Assembly (NCBI RefSeq): GCF_003290445.1
Contig: NZ_CP021781.1
Span: 186,001 to 250,000, forward strand
Origin: Francisella adeliensis
GTDB lineage: Bacteria; Pseudomonadota; Gammaproteobacteria; Francisellales; Francisellaceae
Reading direction: 5' to 3'
Length of the DNA: 64,000 nucleotides
How positions within the stretch are numbered: the stretch's first letter is position 1; each line of letters opens with the position of its first letter. Below are positions 1 through 8,588 of the stretch, piece after piece. Both the position numbers and the translations under genes were made by a program. The notes below the pieces were generated by a model. That model was not told the origin of the DNA. It made no database searches and saw only the letters and a list, made by a program, of their open reading frames with translations.

Positions 1-34
1 TTTAGAAGGAAGTTGATAGCGTGATAGCGATTTA

Positions 35-958
35 ATGACTAACTATTTATTTAAACCTAAAACTTGGGGTGTATGGTTGGTCATTGGTATTATGTACTTT
101 GGCTCAAAACTCCCCATTTTTTTTCAAAAAGGTATCGTTTTGACCTTGGGTTTTATTATTAAGCCTTTTTTACGCAGTCGAAACAATATAGCTAAAGAAA
201 ATCTTAAGATAGCGTACCCTGAAAAATCTGATGATGAAATCGACCTTCTTGTAAGTAAAAGTTATCGCTCTATGGTTTTGTCTGGTCTTGAAACTACAGC
301 TGCGTGGTTTATGACTAAAAAGAGATTTAAAAAAATAGATTTTGAGTGGGAAGAGGGTTCTTTAAAGCTTTTTAAAAAATACCATGATAACCCTGAAACA
401 AATTTTATTGCCTTAGGTTTTCATTTTCATTGTATTGAAATTATCGGTAGGTACATTGGAGAAGAGTTTCCCCCTTTTACAGTTATGTACCAGAAAAATA
501 GTAATGAATTAATAGAAGAACTAATAAAAAAATATCGTGAAAAAAATTTATATAAGTGTCTGGATAGCAAAAACTTCATATCTGTAATAAAAAGCCTTAA
601 AAAAGGTTATTCGATGTGGTACGCTCCAGATCAGGATTTTGGACTTGAAAGCTCTGGCTATGAAAACTCTGTTTTTGCTCCATTTTTTGGGGAAATGTGC
701 TCAACTTTAACAGTTACCCCATGGCTAGCAGAAAAAACTAAAGCCTCAGTTTTGCCTGTTTATTATGTGCGTGAAAAATGCTTGAAGAAATATAAGATAG
801 TTTTTGGTGAGCCTTTAGAATTTACTGGGGATGTTTATCATGATGCTAAAATTACAAATGATTTTTTAGAATCAGCAGTGAGAAAATATCCAGAGCAGTA
901 TTTATGGCAACATCGTCGTTTTAGGACTAGACCAAATGGTGAGCCACAAATTTACTAA
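35..958 (+). CDS. lpxL: Lipid A biosynthesis acyltransferase (LpxL/HtrB family), copy 1
   Basis: Predicted inner-membrane acyltransferase that adds a secondary acyl chain to the lipid A precursor, using acyl-ACP on the cytoplasmic face. The 307-residue length fits the family. One hydrophobic N-terminal segment (about residues 12-45) is followed by the catalytic H-x4-E signature in [10 protein letters not shown] (about residue 129-134), then the APDQDFG and FFGEMCSTL blocks. The C-terminus ([16 protein letters not shown]) is typical of the family. A clear paralogue lies at 58964. No good ribosome site is seen just before this ATG; a GAAGGA at 5-10 is too distant, so the start is not certain. 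The next gene, a pilin, begins 11 bases after the stop. Which acyl chain and position it serves cannot be read from sequence. Confidence 0.92.
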   Translation: MTNYLFKPKTWGVWLVIGIMYFGSKLPIFFQKGIVLTLGFIIKPFLRSRNNIAKENLKIAYPEKSDDEIDLLVSKSYRSMVLSGLETTAAWFMTKKRFKKIDFEWEEGSLKLFKKYHDNPETNFIALGFHFHCIEIIGRYIGEEFPPFTVMYQKNSNELIEELIKKYREKNLYKCLDSKNFISVIKSLKKGYSMWYAPDQDFGLESSGYENSVFAPFFGEMCSTLTVTPWLAEKTKASVLPVYYVREKCLKKYKIVFGEPLEFTGDVYHDAKITNDFLESAVRKYPEQYLWQHRRFRTRPNGEPQIY

Positions 959-969
959 AAAGGTTATAT

Positions 970-1401
970 ATGCAAAATAAGAAAGGTTTTTCATTAGTTG
1001 AACTTATGGTTGTTATAGCTATTATTGCGATTTTAGCTAGTGTAGGTATACCTATGTATAATAACTACACTTTAAGAAGCCATCGTAGTGAAGCACAGGC
1101 TGAGCTGTTATCGGCAGCAAATGCGGCGGATAGTTTTGAGATTCGTAATGGCGAGTTTCCATCAGGTAGTGATATAACTAGTTTCTGGAGATCTGCGACT
1201 ACTCAAAATGGGTTTTACACACTTTCGTATTGTGGTGGAGGTGATGCAGCATGTCCAAATATTGATTATGAAATTACAGCAACAGCAATAGGCAGTCAAG
1301 CAGCAGACACCGTGTGCAGTGAAATGAGGCTAGAAGTCCATGGAGCTGTTACGAATAAAACTCCAAATAGTGGAAGCTCAATGTGTTGGTCTCGAGGATA
1401 A
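970..1401 (+). CDS. Type IV pilin / pseudopilin
   Basis: Prepilin of the type IVa class. A short five-residue leader after Met ends in Gly6, giving the prepilin peptidase site [17 protein letters not shown] with Glu at +5. The long hydrophobic alpha-1 helix follows. The C-terminal globular part has four cysteines (88, 95, 116, 139), which could form a disulphide-bonded D-region. Total 143 residues, normal for a PilE/PilA-type subunit. An AAGG ribosome site lies just upstream. It sits alone between an lpxL-type gene and efp, with no assembly genes (pilB, C, D, Q) in this window, so the machinery must be elsewhere. It may be a major or a minor subunit. Confidence 0.9.
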   Translation: MQNKKGFSLVELMVVIAIIAILASVGIPMYNNYTLRSHRSEAQAELLSAANAADSFEIRNGEFPSGSDITSFWRSATTQNGFYTLSYCGGGDAACPNIDYEITATAIGSQAADTVCSEMRLEVHGAVTNKTPNSGSSMCWSRG

Positions 1402-1417
1402 TTAAGAGGAAAATAAT

Positions 1418-1987
1418 ATGGCTAATTATAGTACAAATGAATTTAAAGGTGGTTTGAAAATACTTATTGATGGTAACCCTTGTGTTATTGTTGAAAATGA
1501 GTTTGTAAAACCAGGTAAAGGTCAAGCATTTAATCGTGTTAAGATTAAAAACTTGATAAATGGAAGGGTTGTTGAGAAGACATTTAAGTCAGGTGAGTCT
1601 GTTGAAGCTGCTGATGTGGAAGAGCTTTCTGCTACTTATTCGTATTTTGATGGAGATAGCCATGTATTTATGCACCCAGAGACTTTTGAGCAGTACATGG
1701 TTTCTGAAGAAGCTTTAGGCGATACTAAGAAGTGGCTTAAAGACCAAGACGAGTATGAGATAACTCTTTTTAATAGTTTACCTATTTCGGTGACAGCTCC
1801 AAATTTTGTTAACCTTGAGATTGTAGAGACAGACCCAGGTTTAAAAGGTGATACTGCTGGTACAGGTGGTAAGCCTGCTACCTTATCTACAGGTGCTGTT
1901 GTAAGAGTTCCATTGTTTATTCAAATCGGTGAAATAATCAAAGTAGATACTCGTAACTCTACTTATACTTCAAGAGTTAAGGGTTGA
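1418..1987 (+). CDS. efp: Translation elongation factor P
   Basis: Ribosome-binding factor that relieves stalling at polyproline stretches. The 189-residue product has the three-domain EF-P layout and is co-linear with E. coli EF-P. The tip loop [12 protein letters not shown] carries Lys34, the residue beta-lysylated by EpmA/EpmB in gamma-proteobacteria. The C-terminal block [20 protein letters not shown] is fully conserved. AAGAGGAAAAT supplies the ribosome site. The gene reads from the upstream pilin and is followed directly by orn, whose ATG is two bases after the efp stop, so the two are probably co-transcribed. No epmA or epmB is present in the window. Confidence 0.98.
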   Translation: MANYSTNEFKGGLKILIDGNPCVIVENEFVKPGKGQAFNRVKIKNLINGRVVEKTFKSGESVEAADVEELSATYSYFDGDSHVFMHPETFEQYMVSEEALGDTKKWLKDQDEYEITLFNSLPISVTAPNFVNLEIVETDPGLKGDTAGTGGKPATLSTGAVVRVPLFIQIGEIIKVDTRNSTYTSRVKG

Positions 1988-1989
1988 TC

Positions 1990-2526
1990 ATGCAATCTAA
2001 AGATAATTTAGTTTGGCTTGATCTTGAGATGACAGGACTTGATGTTGAAAAATGTAAAATCATTGAAATTGCCGCTATCATTACAGATAAAAATTTGAAT
2101 GTAATTGCAGAAGCAGAGCCAATAGCTATTCATCAGTCTGATGAAATTATGGGAAGTATGGATGAATGGTGTACTACAACTCATGCTCAAACAGGCCTTA
2201 CTCAAAGGGTTAAAGAGAGTAGCTTTACTGCAGAGCAAGCAGAAGAAGAAATAGTTTCTTTTATTAGAAAACATGTTCCTTATAAGGTATCGCCATTATG
2301 CGGTAATTCTATCTGGCAAGATAGAAGGTTCTTAAGTAAATATATGTCAAAAATTGATGACTATTGCCACTATCGAGTTCTAGATGTAACTAGCATTAAG
2401 CTACTCAATGATTATTGGGGAGGTAAAGAAAGCTATCATAAGCAAAATACTCATAAAGCTTTGGATGATATCCGTGAATCAATCGGAGAGTTGAAGTTTT
2501 ATAGGAATAAAATGTTTAAAATATAA
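1990..2526 (+). CDS. orn: Oligoribonuclease
   Basis: 3'-5' exoribonuclease of the DEDDh family that degrades di- to pentaribonucleotides left by other RNases, and pGpG. The ExoI motif WLDLEMTGLD is at the N-terminus, ExoII lies around the GNSIWQDRRFL block, and the C-terminal ExoIII HKALDDIRES has the His and Asp. I place the start at ATG 1990 rather than the TTG at 1984, because AAGGG at 1978-1982 is correctly spaced and the product then begins like E. coli Orn. The result is 178 residues. It follows efp with a two-base gap. Confidence 0.96.
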   Translation: MQSKDNLVWLDLEMTGLDVEKCKIIEIAAIITDKNLNVIAEAEPIAIHQSDEIMGSMDEWCTTTHAQTGLTQRVKESSFTAEQAEEEIVSFIRKHVPYKVSPLCGNSIWQDRRFLSKYMSKIDDYCHYRVLDVTSIKLLNDYWGGKESYHKQNTHKALDDIRESIGELKFYRNKMFKI

Positions 2527-2537
2527 GTGAACCTTAG

Positions 2538-2657
2538 TTTGAAACATTTATTCTCTTACTATTCGTGTTTTTCTGTTTTGGAGCTGAAAGTGTTGGATTG
2601 TATGACAATTATGGGCATAAGAATCCGGTGATGAAAGTATATTTTTTAGGCGCTTAA
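2538..2657 (+). other. Short open frame without a start codon, possible gene remnant
   Basis: Between orn and the MATE gene, an open frame from a TAG (2535-2537) to TAA 2655-2657 encodes about 39 residues. A hydrophobic run (FILLLFVFFCFGA) is followed by AESVGLYDNYGHKNP, then VMKVYFLGA. The composition resembles a signal peptide plus the start or end of a secreted protein rather than random AT-rich DNA. There is no ATG, GTG or TTG in frame upstream of the hydrophobic part, so it is not a normal gene. It may be a decayed fragment or chance. The rest of 2527-2730 shows only AT-rich DNA leading to the next gene. Confidence 0.2.
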
Positions 2658-2730
2658 TGAGCTTACCTCTTGTTATCTTTAGTAGATTTCTTTAAGATTT
2701 AGCTATATTAATTACATTCTCTAGTTCATT

Positions 2731-4122
2731 GTGTCAATTTTGCTAAATAGGAAATCCATTGAGCAAAGTGCTGAAATGGTGACAGAAAGCTTTCAAGAAG
2801 AAAATCAAGCGATATTTACAAAAGGATCAGTTACTAGGCATGTCATAATTATGTCATTAACATCGTCTATAGGACTTATAGCCATTTTCATTGTCGATTT
2901 ACTAGATATGTTTTTTTTGAGTATACTAGGCGAAGTTGAATTGGCATCTGCTGTAGGCTATGCTGGAACTATATCATTTTTCACGACATCTATAGGGATT
3001 GGGATTAGTATAGCTATGGGAGCTTTAATATCTCGTTCAGTAGGAGAAGGTAAAAAAAATCAAGCTAATTGTTACTTAATTAATATTTATCTTATAGCAT
3101 TGATAATAACAGTGCCCATCGCCATTATAGTCTGGTTATATATCCCAGATCTGTTGATGCTTATCGGTGCTAAAGAAAGAACGTTAGAATTAGCTACACA
3201 ATACTTAAAGATACTCATACCATCTTTTCCGATTTTGGTTCTTGGAATAGCATCAGGGGCAGCATTAAGAGCATTTGGAGATGCAAAGTTTTCAATGTAT
3301 TCAACTCTTGCAGGAGGGTTGGTTAATGCTATATTGGATCCTATTTTTATATTTTTACTCGCAATGAATGTAGAAGGTGCTGCAGTAGCATCTGTTTTTG
3401 CTAGAGTTACGATACTACTAGTAGCCTTTTTTGCATTAGTAATTAAGTATAAGGTTTCTTTAGTTTTTTACTGGAAAGGTTTTAAAGACTCATTATACCC
3501 TATACTTAAAGTAGCTTTCCCAGCAATATTAACTAATATGACCACACCCATAGGTACAGCATACACTATTGCTGAAATGTCAAAATTTGGGGATTCTGCA
3601 GTTGCAGGTATGTCTGTTATAGGAAGGTTATCACCAGTTGCTTTTGCTATAGTATTTGCAGTTTCAGGAGCAATAGGATCTATTATAGGTCAAAATTTAG
3701 GGGCAAAAAACATTAATAGAGTAAAAAAAACTTTAACTAGCTCTCTTTGGTTTGTTTGTATCGTTGTGCTAATTGTATCTATTGTATTGATGAGTATTAA
3801 TGGCTATCTTGTATATATGTTTCAGCTTGATAGTGAAGCTGCCCAACTTATGTATGTATTTAGTCATTTTATTGCTATTAGCTATATTTTTGTTGGTGCG
3901 GGATTTATTGCAAATGCTGCATTTAATAACTTGGGGAAACCCTTGTATTCATTTGTAGTTAATATGTTGAAGGCTACTGTTTTTACTATGCCTTTTGTTT
4001 ATTTTGGAGGGCAAAATTATGGAGCTGAAGGTATATTGGTAGGGCAGGGTATTGGGTCGTTAATTATCGGGTTGGTTGCTTATATTTTTGCGCATAGATA
4101 TGTATATACATTAAAGAAGTAA
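2731..4122 (+). CDS. MATE-family multidrug/Na+ antiporter
   Basis: Inner-membrane exporter of the multi-antimicrobial extrusion family, with about twelve hydrophobic segments in two homologous halves over 463 residues. Recognisable MATE features are the GSVTRHVIIMSL start, ALISRSVGEGKKNQA after the second segment, and the equivalent SIIGQNLGAKNINRVKK in the second half. By family it uses a Na+ or H+ gradient to expel organic cations. Substrate is unknown. The annotated start is a GTG without an obvious ribosome site; ATG 2776, 15 codons in, is an alternative. It stands alone, convergent with the minus-strand antiporter gene whose end is 29 bases away. Confidence 0.88.
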   Translation: MSILLNRKSIEQSAEMVTESFQEENQAIFTKGSVTRHVIIMSLTSSIGLIAIFIVDLLDMFFLSILGEVELASAVGYAGTISFFTTSIGIGISIAMGALISRSVGEGKKNQANCYLINIYLIALIITVPIAIIVWLYIPDLLMLIGAKERTLELATQYLKILIPSFPILVLGIASGAALRAFGDAKFSMYSTLAGGLVNAILDPIFIFLLAMNVEGAAVASVFARVTILLVAFFALVIKYKVSLVFYWKGFKDSLYPILKVAFPAILTNMTTPIGTAYTIAEMSKFGDSAVAGMSVIGRLSPVAFAIVFAVSGAIGSIIGQNLGAKNINRVKKTLTSSLWFVCIVVLIVSIVLMSINGYLVYMFQLDSEAAQLMYVFSHFIAISYIFVGAGFIANAAFNNLGKPLYSFVVNMLKATVFTMPFVYFGGQNYGAEGILVGQGIGSLIIGLVAYIFAHRYVYTLKK

Positions 4123-4151
4123 TTAATTTGGCCTTTAATTAAACTGTCTTG

Positions 4152-6008
4152 CTAATGTTTCTTTATGTTTTTTATAGAGTTATTTTTGTTTGTAGATTCG
4201 TTTTGCATAAGTTTAGTAAGAAAATCGTTGTTAGCAGTAACTTGACTTACATAGTTTTTATCCTCACCGTTTTTCAACCATGCTTCTTTCATTGTTTTTA
4301 GGGAGCTTTCATCATGTTTCTTAAAAGCAGTAATCTTTAGCTCTGCTACCTGCCTATTTTCTCCCAATGCTATCAAGGCTTCTATTGCAGCAATATTTGC
4401 TGATTCAAAAGTTTCTCTAATAGTATAGTTTGCTCCTGCATTCTCAAGTTCATAAACATGGTGTCTATCTTTTGCTCTGGCTATAATTATTAGATCCTTA
4501 CGATGTCTACGTAGCATGGATACAAGCTCTATCTGACTACTACGATCATCAATGGTTGCAATAAAAACATCAGTTGTTAAGATGCCTGCAGACATTAAAA
4601 GCTCAGGGTTTAATGCATTTCCATAGTAAGCAACAGCCCCATATTTGCGGAATGTTTCTACGGTGTTGGCATCTGAATCAAGAATAACAGGGTTGTATTT
4701 GTTTGATACTAATACTCGGGCAATTATTTGCCCAAATCTACCTGCACCAGCAATGATTATTCTGCTTGAGTGGTTAATACTATCTGTTTCATTATTATTT
4801 TTATTTTGATAAATGGGCATTATAATTTTTTCATATGCTAAGAATAGTAAAGGAGTTAAGAGCATGGAAATAATTACGATTAGAATTATTATTTTTATAG
4901 TATAGGGAGCAATTAGCGAGAGAGTTAGTGTAAACCCTAGTAGTACAAAAGCAAATTCACTTCCTTGAGCTAGAGATAGACTAAATAACCAGAAGTCAGA
5001 TTTTTTTAGCTTATATATTTTTGCTAGAATCATTAATGTAATTATTTTAATGGAAACAAGTAGAATAGTTCCTAAGAGGATATATTCCCAATTATTTAGT
5101 AGTAAAACAAAGTTAATACTTGCTCCAATTGAAATAAAAAATATGCCCATTAAAAGGCCTTTAAAGGGTAATATTTGGCTTTCGATCTCGTGGCGATATT
5201 CATTTTCTGATAAAATCACACCAGCAACGAAGGCGCCTAAAGCAGCAGATAGCCCTAAACTTTCCATTAGAAGAGAAACACTGATAACTAAAAGTAAAAC
5301 TAAAGCTGTAAAAATCTCAGCTAACCTAGTTTTAGCTATATAGCTAAATATATATCTTAGAATAAATTTGCCAATAATAATCATTAATAAAATAGTGCTA
5401 AGAATTATTATTGCTTGAGCAACTCCTGGAAGGTTAGTTATAAAGTTTTGGTGTTGATTGGCGCTTATCGAATCAGTAGTACGTTGAATAACAAGTAAAG
5501 GTAGTATCGCAAATATTGGGATAACAGCGATGTCTTGACTAATAAGTACAGATAGTATTGATTGACCAGCTTTAGTACTCATTTGGTTTGCTTCTTGTGT
5601 ACTTTGTAGGACTATAGCTGTTGAAGAAAGAGATAGAATCAATCCTATAGCAATAGAGACATTCCATGTGAAGTTAAATATTAGTGCAGCAGTTAAACTT
5701 AAGAGTGTTGTAGTTAAAAATACTTGTAATCCTCCCAATCCAATTAATTGGTAGCGCATGTGCCAAATATCTTTAGGTTTTAGTTCTAAGCCAATAAGGA
5801 ACATCATCATGACAACACCAAATTCAGAGAAATGCTGAATTGGTTCAATTTCAGCATCAATTAATCCAAATAATGGACCTAATAATATTCCAGCAATTAG
5901 ATATCCTAAAACTGAACCTAGTTTAAGCTGTTTAGCTATTGGTACTATGATGACAGCAAACAGTAAGAAAAGTGCTGCTTGGGTTAATGTTGACATAAGC
6001 TTACTCAT
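4152..6008 (-). CDS. Kef/CPA2-type monovalent cation:proton antiporter with RCK domain
   Basis: 618 residues in two parts. Residues 1 to about 390 form a polytopic CPA2 Na+/H+ exchanger domain. From about residue 410 a cytosolic TrkA-N/RCK nucleotide-binding domain begins, with the Rossmann motif IIIAGAGRFGQ. The relation is to KefB, KefC and YbaL, which move K+ (or Na+) against protons and are gated by ligands on the RCK domain. No KefF/KefG-type quinone reductase partner is next to it, so glutathione gating cannot be assumed. The gene is divergent from feoB with a 224 bp shared upstream region. Symbol left blank because KefB, KefC and YbaL cannot be separated by eye. Confidence 0.9.
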   Translation of the reverse strand: MSKLMSTLTQAALFLLFAVIIVPIAKQLKLGSVLGYLIAGILLGPLFGLIDAEIEPIQHFSEFGVVMMMFLIGLELKPKDIWHMRYQLIGLGGLQVFLTTTLLSLTAALIFNFTWNVSIAIGLILSLSSTAIVLQSTQEANQMSTKAGQSILSVLISQDIAVIPIFAILPLLVIQRTTDSISANQHQNFITNLPGVAQAIIILSTILLMIIIGKFILRYIFSYIAKTRLAEIFTALVLLLVISVSLLMESLGLSAALGAFVAGVILSENEYRHEIESQILPFKGLLMGIFFISIGASINFVLLLNNWEYILLGTILLVSIKIITLMILAKIYKLKKSDFWLFSLSLAQGSEFAFVLLGFTLTLSLIAPYTIKIIILIVIISMLLTPLLFLAYEKIIMPIYQNKNNNETDSINHSSRIIIAGAGRFGQIIARVLVSNKYNPVILDSDANTVETFRKYGAVAYYGNALNPELLMSAGILTTDVFIATIDDRSSQIELVSMLRRHRKDLIIIARAKDRHHVYELENAGANYTIRETFESANIAAIEALIALGENRQVAELKITAFKKHDESSLKTMKEAWLKNGEDKNYVSQVTANNDFLTKLMQNESTNKNNSIKNIKKH

Positions 6009-6182
6009 TGTTTTTGCTTTTTATATTTAAAAGCAAGTAATTAAAGTGTTCTTATACTATACTAAATATTGCATGCGAAAAAAAATAATTTGAATTCTAT
6101 GATGATAACTTTAAGTGTAATAGTTGATGTGAAGTTATGAAAAAAACATCTGATCAACTGTACTTATATCGTATAGTTCTGA

Positions 6183-6205
6183 TATAATTGTGATAATCAA
6201 TATCA
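6183..6205 (+). promoter_or_regulatory. feoB promoter -10 with Fur box
   Basis: A perfect TATAAT lies at 6183-6188. Immediately downstream, 6191-6205 reads TGATAATCAATATCA, matching the 7-1-7 Fur consensus TGATAATnATTATCA at all but one position. The -35 is poor. The box would sit at the transcription start, where an iron-loaded Fur dimer would block initiation. This fits iron-repressed expression of the ferrous iron transporter that starts at 6233. Confidence 0.75.
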
Positions 6206-6232
6206 TTTCCTGAATATATACGAGAGTTACTT

Positions 6233-8470
6233 ATGAAATATGCTCTAGTTGGTAATCCTAACTGTGGAAAAACAACAATTTTTAATGCACTTACTGGCTT
6301 AAACCAGAAGGTTGGCAATTGGTCTGGTGTAACTGTAGATAAAAAAGTTGGTTCTTTTGAATCTAACAAGCAGAAAGTTGAAATAGTTGATATTCCAGGA
6401 ATTTATTCATTAGCTGTATCTGATGAAAGCTCTATAGATGAGCAAATAGCTTATTCATACATAATCAACGATAAACCTAATGCAATTATAAATGTACTTG
6501 ATGCTTCAAACTTAAATAGAAGTTTATACCTTACAATGCAGTTAATTGAGCTAGGACTACCGGTTATTCTAGTAGTGAATATGATTGATGTTGCAAATAA
6601 AAAGGGTGCAATTATTCATTATGATAAGCTTGAAAAAATGCTTGGTTGTAAAGTTTTACCTGTTATCGGATCAAAGGGTGTTGGTATAAAAGAGTTAAAG
6701 ACTCTACTAGCAGAGCCTCAACAAGAATCGTTATTTGATTTAGCTAAGTATTATCCCGAGCAGGTTTTTGATATTCAGAAACTAATTTCAGATTTCAGAG
6801 GCCGTGATTTAGGAAGTCTTTGGTTAGCAATGGAGTTTAGTGATAATCATAAAGTTCAATTATCAAGAGAAATATCAAAAGAAGAATTTGATAGGCTTGA
6901 GTCTTTATCACAAGAACTATCAGTTACTGAAGTTGGTAAGGTTCGCCACAAAACAGTAAAAGATATTTTAAATGAAGTAGTTGAGTATAAAAAAGTATCT
7001 AAATTTAATTTTACTGAAATACTGGATGCTATATGTATGAATAAGTATCTAGGTGTACCAATATTTTTATTTATCATGTACTTGATGTTTTTGTTTTCGA
7101 TTACACTTGGTGGTGCAGTACAGCCTTTGTTTGATGATTTATCTCACTCAATATTTGTAGATGGTTTCGCTTACTATGCTAACATGGCAGGGTTGCCCGT
7201 AGAGGTGTCTGGGATTTTAGCAAATGGTTTAGGTACCGGTTTAAATACTGTTTTGGCATTTATTCCACAGATAGGCTTCTTATTTATATTTCTATCAGTT
7301 CTTGAAGATTCGGGATATATGTCTCGAGCTGCTTTTGTAATGGATAGGTTTATGCAATCAATCGGACTTTCAGGAAAAGCTTTCGTACCTCTTATTGTAG
7401 GTTTTGGGTGTAATGTTGCATCTATAATGGCAGCTAGAACTTTAGAGACTCGTAAAGATAGATTGATGACACTAATGATGTCGCCGTTTATGTCTTGCGG
7501 GGCTAGGCTCGCTATATTTTCTGTATTTGCTAGTGCATTCTTTCCACAAAATGGTGCGACTGTAATATTTTTGCTGTATCTGGCTGGAATAGTAGGTGCT
7601 ATAGTTACAGGTTATGTTATTAAGTTTACTTTTTTAAAAGGCGATACGGCCCCATTCATATTAGATATTCCAAACTATCATATGCCTTCATTTAAAACAG
7701 TGATGATATATAGCTGGAATAGGCTTAAATCGTTTTTAATCCGCGCAGGAAAGGTGATTGTGCCAGTAGCTATAATTGTGGGCAGTTTAAATAGTATAAC
7801 AGTTGGTAATAAAACCACCGCTTTAGAGTATGCAGGTAAGACTATTACTCCTGTTTTGAATCCTATGGGTATTAACAATGATAACTGGCCTGCGACTGTA
7901 GGTCTTATAACCGGGACCTTAGCTAAAGAGGTTGTCGTTGGAACACTTAATACTATTTATACGCAAGATGATAGTGATGGTATACCTACAAGTTTTAGTT
8001 TGATAAATAGTGTGAAAGAAGCCTGGGATACTACGATTGATAATGTTAAAGGAATAGATGTTGCTGTTCTTTTAAACCCTGTAAAAGCTAGTGAAGCTGA
8101 TGCTAGTATGGATAAAGGTGCCATGGGTAATATGGTAACTAAATTTGGTTCTGTGTCTGCTGCCTTTGCATATTTGCTTTTTGTACTGCTTTATATTCCA
8201 TGTATATCTGTAGTTGGTGCAATGGTTAGGGAGTCAACGCGTGGCTGGGCAATATTATCCGTACTTTGGAGTGTTTCCATAGCTTATGTATGTGCTGTGA
8301 TAGCCTATCAGTTAGCGAATATATTTACTAACCCTGTTACAGCTATTGTAACCATAGCTTTTGCTATGGCTTATATGCTAGGTATTGTTTTTATAATGAA
8401 ATATTTATCTACAAAAATAAATTTTGTTGCTAATCTTACTGGCTGTTCTAGCTGTAGTGCAAAAGGTTAA
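6233..8470 (+). CDS. feoB: Ferrous iron transport protein B
   Basis: Fe2+ uptake protein of the inner membrane, 745 residues. An N-terminal G-protein domain has G1 GNPNCGKT (residues 7-14), G3 DIPG (53-56) and G4 NMID (116-119). A helical regulatory part follows, then a membrane domain with two gate repeats (FIPQIGFLFIFLSVLEDSGY and GFGCNVASIMAARTLE). It ends in a cysteine-rich tail (GCSSCSAKG). The length is slightly short of E. coli FeoB (773). No feoA or feoC gene adjoins it, unlike in E. coli. A Fur box lies 28 bases upstream of the ATG. Confidence 0.97.
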   Translation: MKYALVGNPNCGKTTIFNALTGLNQKVGNWSGVTVDKKVGSFESNKQKVEIVDIPGIYSLAVSDESSIDEQIAYSYIINDKPNAIINVLDASNLNRSLYLTMQLIELGLPVILVVNMIDVANKKGAIIHYDKLEKMLGCKVLPVIGSKGVGIKELKTLLAEPQQESLFDLAKYYPEQVFDIQKLISDFRGRDLGSLWLAMEFSDNHKVQLSREISKEEFDRLESLSQELSVTEVGKVRHKTVKDILNEVVEYKKVSKFNFTEILDAICMNKYLGVPIFLFIMYLMFLFSITLGGAVQPLFDDLSHSIFVDGFAYYANMAGLPVEVSGILANGLGTGLNTVLAFIPQIGFLFIFLSVLEDSGYMSRAAFVMDRFMQSIGLSGKAFVPLIVGFGCNVASIMAARTLETRKDRLMTLMMSPFMSCGARLAIFSVFASAFFPQNGATVIFLLYLAGIVGAIVTGYVIKFTFLKGDTAPFILDIPNYHMPSFKTVMIYSWNRLKSFLIRAGKVIVPVAIIVGSLNSITVGNKTTALEYAGKTITPVLNPMGINNDNWPATVGLITGTLAKEVVVGTLNTIYTQDDSDGIPTSFSLINSVKEAWDTTIDNVKGIDVAVLLNPVKASEADASMDKGAMGNMVTKFGSVSAAFAYLLFVLLYIPCISVVGAMVRESTRGWAILSVLWSVSIAYVCAVIAYQLANIFTNPVTAIVTIAFAMAYMLGIVFIMKYLSTKINFVANLTGCSSCSAKG

Positions 8471-8508
8471 TAAAAATATAAAAAATATTTATTTCCTCTC
8501 TAAAAATA

Positions 8509-8543
8509 TGTTACTATCAAAATTAGGTGCACTCGAGAGTGTA
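8509..8543 (+). promoter_or_regulatory. ppdK extended -10 promoter and 5' dyad
   Basis: TGTTACTAT at 8509-8517 is an extended -10 (TGn plus a TATAAT-like hexamer). About eleven bases further, 8528-8543 reads TGCACTCGAGAGTGTA, an inverted repeat centred on CTCGAG. It would lie at the extreme 5' end of the ppdK transcript. It could be a repressor operator or an RNA-stabilising hairpin; sequence alone does not decide. Confidence 0.45.
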
Positions 8544-8588
8544 TCGTAATCAATTGAATTTAAAATAAAAAACTTGAGAGGAGTTTTT

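Noticed and set aside
8574-8588. TTG 8574 as the ppdK start
   Set aside because: It would lie inside the AGAGGAG ribosome site of ATG 8589, which gives family-standard numbering (His455).
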